From NCBI GenBank assembly GCA_964419225.1, contig CAYQPF010000168.1, positions 1 through 10,217 of the forward strand: 10,217 nucleotides of DNA, written 5' to 3'. Below the pieces are notes generated by a model. The model saw nothing but the letters and a program-made list of their open reading frames with translations. It was not told the DNA's origin and did not search any database. Position numbers and translations under genes: made by a program. This DNA is from CAYQPF01 sp964419225 (GTDB taxonomy: Bacteria > Cloacimonadota > Cloacimonadia > Cloacimonadales > CAYQPF01). This document shows positions 7,853 through 10,217 of this stretch, one piece after another. The stretch's first letter is position 1, and every line of letters starts with the position of its first letter.

Positions 7853-8664
7853 TAGAACAAATTTATTATATACCTGACCCGTCTTCGGAGGAAAATTGGT
7901 TTTGGTTTTGCAAGAAAAGAATTGACAATGTAATAGCATGTAAGAATACAGAATCTGCTATTCATATTGTATATGAATGGGCAGATTTGATTTGTGAAAA
8001 ACTGCATATCGAAAAAGAAAATAATTGGAAGTTTTTCAAACGGGCTATTATTAGAAAATATTTTGGAGAGAATTACTTGAAAAAACAATTTCACAAAAAT
8101 TGGGATTATCGTGATGTCCTTAACTTTATACAAGATTATCCCGATTTGAATTTTAGAATCTCCATTTTTCCTGATAATATAGCTTGCCACTCGCTAAGCG
8201 TATCGCTCCCGAAAAACCGCTATATTTCATGGGAAAATATCTTATCTAATATAGATAATTCTTATGAGGCTGAGGTTTTTCAACAAGCCTCTGATGAATC
8301 ATCTATATGTTTTCGGCGATTTACAACACTTTTCGGAGAATCAATTAACTATGAAGCCGGATTTGGACAAGCAATGTACGTTTTTGAAGAAGAACAAGGT
8401 AAACACTCCGTTCTATCTGCAACAAATAATGGAACTGGATATAGTTATTTATCTTCAAATAATTGCCCTAAAGAGTTATACGCAAAATTGAGTGATTTAA
8501 TATCTTCTTACGACTATTATTTACATATCAAATGTAAATCTATTTGCAGCATGCTAGGTATTGAATGGGTGTCTATTGAAGGGTATTATTCAAAAGAGAA
8601 TCCGACTAATTTAATTATTGTTGACATTGATTTGCCATTAGATTATGTATTTATGCAAAAATAG
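7849..8664 (+). CDS. Unrecognised 271-residue protein within the phosphoramidate gene set; possible degenerate ATP-grasp lobe
   Basis: I do not recognise this family. The start is placed at the ATG at 7849, which overlaps the previous stop as ATGA; a TTG two codons upstream is less likely. The N-terminal 110 residues are rich in Trp and charged residues and look helical. The C-terminal half alternates beta strands with YEAGFGQAMYVFEEEQG (168-184) and ends in GIEWVSIEGYY (237-247) plus LIIVDIDLPLDY. These two segments loosely recall the glycine-rich strand and the closing IEW...LYILQARP strand of the PEP-synthase ATP-grasp domain, so a divergent or inactive relative of the kinase N-terminal domain is one possibility. 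No signal peptide or membrane segment is seen. It lies between the kinase and the hydrolase, with an overlap at its front and only 6 bases behind, so it is very likely co-translated and works with them as a partner subunit, carrier or acceptor-specific transferase. Confidence 0.7.
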   Translation: MIEQIYYIPDPSSEENWFWFCKKRIDNVIACKNTESAIHIVYEWADLICEKLHIEKENNWKFFKRAIIRKYFGENYLKKQFHKNWDYRDVLNFIQDYPDLNFRISIFPDNIACHSLSVSLPKNRYISWENILSNIDNSYEAEVFQQASDESSICFRRFTTLFGESINYEAGFGQAMYVFEEEQGKHSVLSATNNGTGYSYLSSNNCPKELYAKLSDLISSYDYYLHIKCKSICSMLGIEWVSIEGYYSKENPTNLIIVDIDLPLDYVFMQK

Positions 8665-8670
8665 TTGAAA

Positions 8671-9300
8671 ATGAATTTGTTATTGACAATGAATATAAGA
8701 AAATATTATGTATTGGAAGATAGCATTGAACATGACTATATTGATTATTTTTTGCGATTAGGATTCAAACCTTTCCTTTTTGCAAATAGGGCAGATATTA
8801 AACACTATTTTGATAATATTCATATTGATGGTGTTGTATTGACCGGAGGAATTGATATAGGAGAATCCTATGATATGAGTGGTATTCGAGATATAACAGA
8901 GTCTAAATTACTAAAATACTGCATTAATAATAATATTCCAGTACTCGGAATATGCAGAGGCTTGCAAATGATTAATTTGTTTTTTGAAGGCTCTATAACA
9001 AAAAATATATCCGGTCATGTTCGATGTAATCATTCCGTTCGCTGTGTAAATCCATTATTTAAAAATACATACACTCCTGATTTAATGGTCAATTCCTATC
9101 ATAATCATGGTGTTTTTCCAAATAATTTATCACCTGATTTAGAAATTGTTTTTCAAAATACTGAAGATAATTTGATTGAAGGTATACGTCACCGTCAATA
9201 TCCTATATTTGCAATACAATGGCATCCGGAACGTAATGAAGTACCAAATGAAATAATCGATTCATTAATTTTGAAATTCTACAATAGTTCAAACTTATGA
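8671..9300 (+). CDS. Class I glutamine amidotransferase-fold hydrolase, probable gamma-glutamyl-CDP-amidate hydrolase (Cj1417 type)
   Basis: A 209-residue protein of the peptidase C26 / PuuD-like glutamine amidotransferase fold. The nucleophile elbow is GICRGLQMIN with Cys95, and the other triad members are in WHPE (His185 and Glu187). The oxyanion segment VVLTGGIDIGE is also present. The triad is complete, so the enzyme should be active. In C. jejuni the Cj1417 enzyme removes glutamate from CDP-L-glutamine to release cytidine diphosphoramidate; here that role is inferred from the flanking kinase and cytidylyltransferase. The start is set at the ATG at 8671, giving MNLLLTMNIR, because LLLTMNIR fits the first beta strand of the fold; a TTG at 8665 or an ATG at 8689 are alternatives. 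It follows the unknown protein by 6 bases and its stop overlaps the next start as ATGA. A plain gamma-glutamyl hydrolase such as PuuD is the alternative. Confidence 0.82.
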   Translation: MNLLLTMNIRKYYVLEDSIEHDYIDYFLRLGFKPFLFANRADIKHYFDNIHIDGVVLTGGIDIGESYDMSGIRDITESKLLKYCINNNIPVLGICRGLQMINLFFEGSITKNISGHVRCNHSVRCVNPLFKNTYTPDLMVNSYHNHGVFPNNLSPDLEIVFQNTEDNLIEGIRHRQYPIFAIQWHPERNEVPNEIIDSLILKFYNSSNL

Positions 9301-10076
9301 AAGTTATTATATTAGCAGCAGGTAAGGGAAGTCGTATGGGTGAATTAACCGCTCATATTCCTAAATGTATGATTAAATTTAAAGGGAAACCAATTTTTGA
9401 ATACACATTACAGGCACTAAGGAATCATAAATCAATTGATGAGATAGTGATAATTAGAGGTTATCACTCGGAAAAAATTAATTATCCTAATATCAAATAT
9501 TATGATATTATCCATAGTCATAATATGGTTGAAACCCTTTTCATTGCGAAAGAAGAATTGAATGATGATGTAATAATTTTGTATGGTGATATTATTATTT
9601 CCCAGAATATTATTAGTCTTTTGGCAGAATCTACTTATGATATATCTGTTTGTATTGATGAGTACTGGAAAGATTTGCACAAACTCCGTTTCAATAATAT
9701 ATCGGATGACTTAGAAAGTTGTGTTATTGACAAAAACAGTAATATAATCAACATAGGAGAAAAAAATCCTAAAGTTGAAGATGTAATGGGGCAATATTTT
9801 GGTGCAGTTAGGTTGAATAGCAAGGGATGTGAAATTTTTCAATCTTTCTACGAAAGAGAAAAGAGCAAAGAAGATGCGCTTCAAAACTGGATGCATGGAA
9901 GAGATTTTAATTCAATTTACATGACAGATTTTTTACAAGGACTAATTGATGAAGGAAGTAATATAAAAGCTATCATGTGTAACAAAGGCTGGTTAGAGTT
10001 TGACTCAGAAAATGATTTAAACTGCTATCATGAATTATATTCGTCAGGGTTATTAGACGATTTTATAAAAATATGA
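9297..10076 (+). CDS. Nucleotidyltransferase, probable CTP:phosphoglutamine cytidylyltransferase (Cj1416 type)
   Basis: A 259-residue single-domain GT-A-like nucleotidyltransferase that joins a nucleotide to a phosphorylated substrate with release of pyrophosphate. The N terminus has the signature LAAGKGSRMG (6-15) followed by PKCMIKFKGKPIFEY (Lys23 in the PKxM position). The metal-binding aspartate is in LYGDIII (Asp98) and the second acidic site in WLEFDSENDL (Asp236). Length and layout fit LicC/Cj1416-type cytidylyltransferases. In C. jejuni Cj1416 uses CTP and L-glutamine phosphate to form CDP-L-glutamine. By sequence alone a sugar-phosphate or phosphocholine transferase would be equally reasonable; the adjacent kinase and hydrolase decide in favour of phosphoglutamine. 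The ATG overlaps the previous stop by four bases. It is the last complete gene of the operon in this window. Confidence 0.83.
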   Translation: MKVIILAAGKGSRMGELTAHIPKCMIKFKGKPIFEYTLQALRNHKSIDEIVIIRGYHSEKINYPNIKYYDIIHSHNMVETLFIAKEELNDDVIILYGDIIISQNIISLLAESTYDISVCIDEYWKDLHKLRFNNISDDLESCVIDKNSNIINIGEKNPKVEDVMGQYFGAVRLNSKGCEIFQSFYEREKSKEDALQNWMHGRDFNSIYMTDFLQGLIDEGSNIKAIMCNKGWLEFDSENDLNCYHELYSSGLLDDFIKI

Positions 10077-10217
10077 CAATATTTGAAAGTTTTAATAAAT
10101 GAGTAAATATGGTAAAGTAGCAAAAACATATGGTAGGTAATAAATAGAACTTCATATGTAAGCATCCGATAAACTCCATCTAAATTACCCAAGTTTTTGC
10201 TATTCTGCTAAAGTTTC
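10077..10217. other. Region after the operon; no convincing gene
   Basis: An ATG at 10099 opens a 13-codon frame (MSKYGKVAKTYGR, then TAA at 10138) that looks like the start of a protein broken at once. It may be a relic or chance. No further pathway gene, such as a CDP-amidate kinase, is visible before the right edge. The strand is AT-rich throughout. Confidence 0.3.
10118..10202. repeat. Nested inverted repeats downstream of the operon
   Basis: TAGCAAAAAC at 10118-10127 is the exact reverse complement of GTTTTTGCTA at 10193-10202. GGTAA (10136-10140) can pair with TTACC (10185-10189) inside it. A competing pair, ACATATG (10126-10132) with CATATGT (10153-10159), overlaps the first arm. The outer stem with its 65-base loop could act as a transcript 3' structure or be the edge of a mobile element. 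There is no T-run terminator. Confidence 0.4.

Noticed and set aside
8264..8491. Plus-strand open frame of 75 codons inside the unknown 271-residue gene
   Set aside because: It lies wholly within the longer frame, which has better spacing and operon overlaps; there is no sign of independent expression.
1..10217. CRISPR array, tRNA or rRNA genes
   Set aside because: No regularly spaced direct repeats and no cloverleaf or rRNA-like conserved sequence were seen on either strand.

Overview
The window looks like an accessory region of a Bacteroidetes genome (Bacteroidales-like). The first gene fragment ends in the Ig-like repeat style common in Bacteroides surface proteins. The DNA is AT-rich, start codons lack clear Shine-Dalgarno sequences, and the transposase remnant resembles IS1182-type elements common in this phylum. 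The genus cannot be fixed from the sequence alone.

Layout. Positions 3-470 are the 3' end of a secreted or surface Ig-like protein, visibly less AT-rich than what follows. Positions 471-1094 hold no intact gene: there is a hairpin at 487-529, a decayed IS1182-like transposase end at 610-905, and an AT-rich leader with a possible promoter. From 1095 to 10076 six genes run on the plus strand with almost no gaps (26 bp, 0 bp, an ATGA overlap, 6 bp, an ATGA overlap), which strongly suggests one operon. The last 141 bases carry inverted repeats and no convincing gene.

The operon has two parts. The first is signalling- or defence-like: a histidine phosphatase (1095-1727), then a 1255-residue protein that appears to join four domains in one chain: a GT4 glycosyltransferase, a STAND-type P-loop NTPase (nSTAND1-like), a formylglycine-generating-enzyme-like (FGE/C-type-lectin-fold) domain and a C-terminal Nudix hydrolase. 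The second part strongly resembles the Campylobacter jejuni phosphoramidate pathway: an L-glutamine kinase-like three-domain PEP-synthase relative (Cj1418 type), a class I glutamine amidotransferase-fold hydrolase (Cj1417 type) and a CTP-dependent nucleotidyltransferase (Cj1416 type). In C. jejuni these three enzymes convert glutamine, ATP and CTP into cytidine diphosphoramidate (CDP-NH2). An unrecognised 271-residue protein lies between the kinase and the hydrolase.

How they may work together (inference): the three pathway enzymes would make an activated phosphoramidate nucleotide. The glycosyltransferase/STAND/FGE/Nudix protein and the phosphatase would use, sense or process it, either to decorate a glycan or as a regulated conflict (anti-phage) system. 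I do not know a described system with this composition, and it is the main item of interest here.
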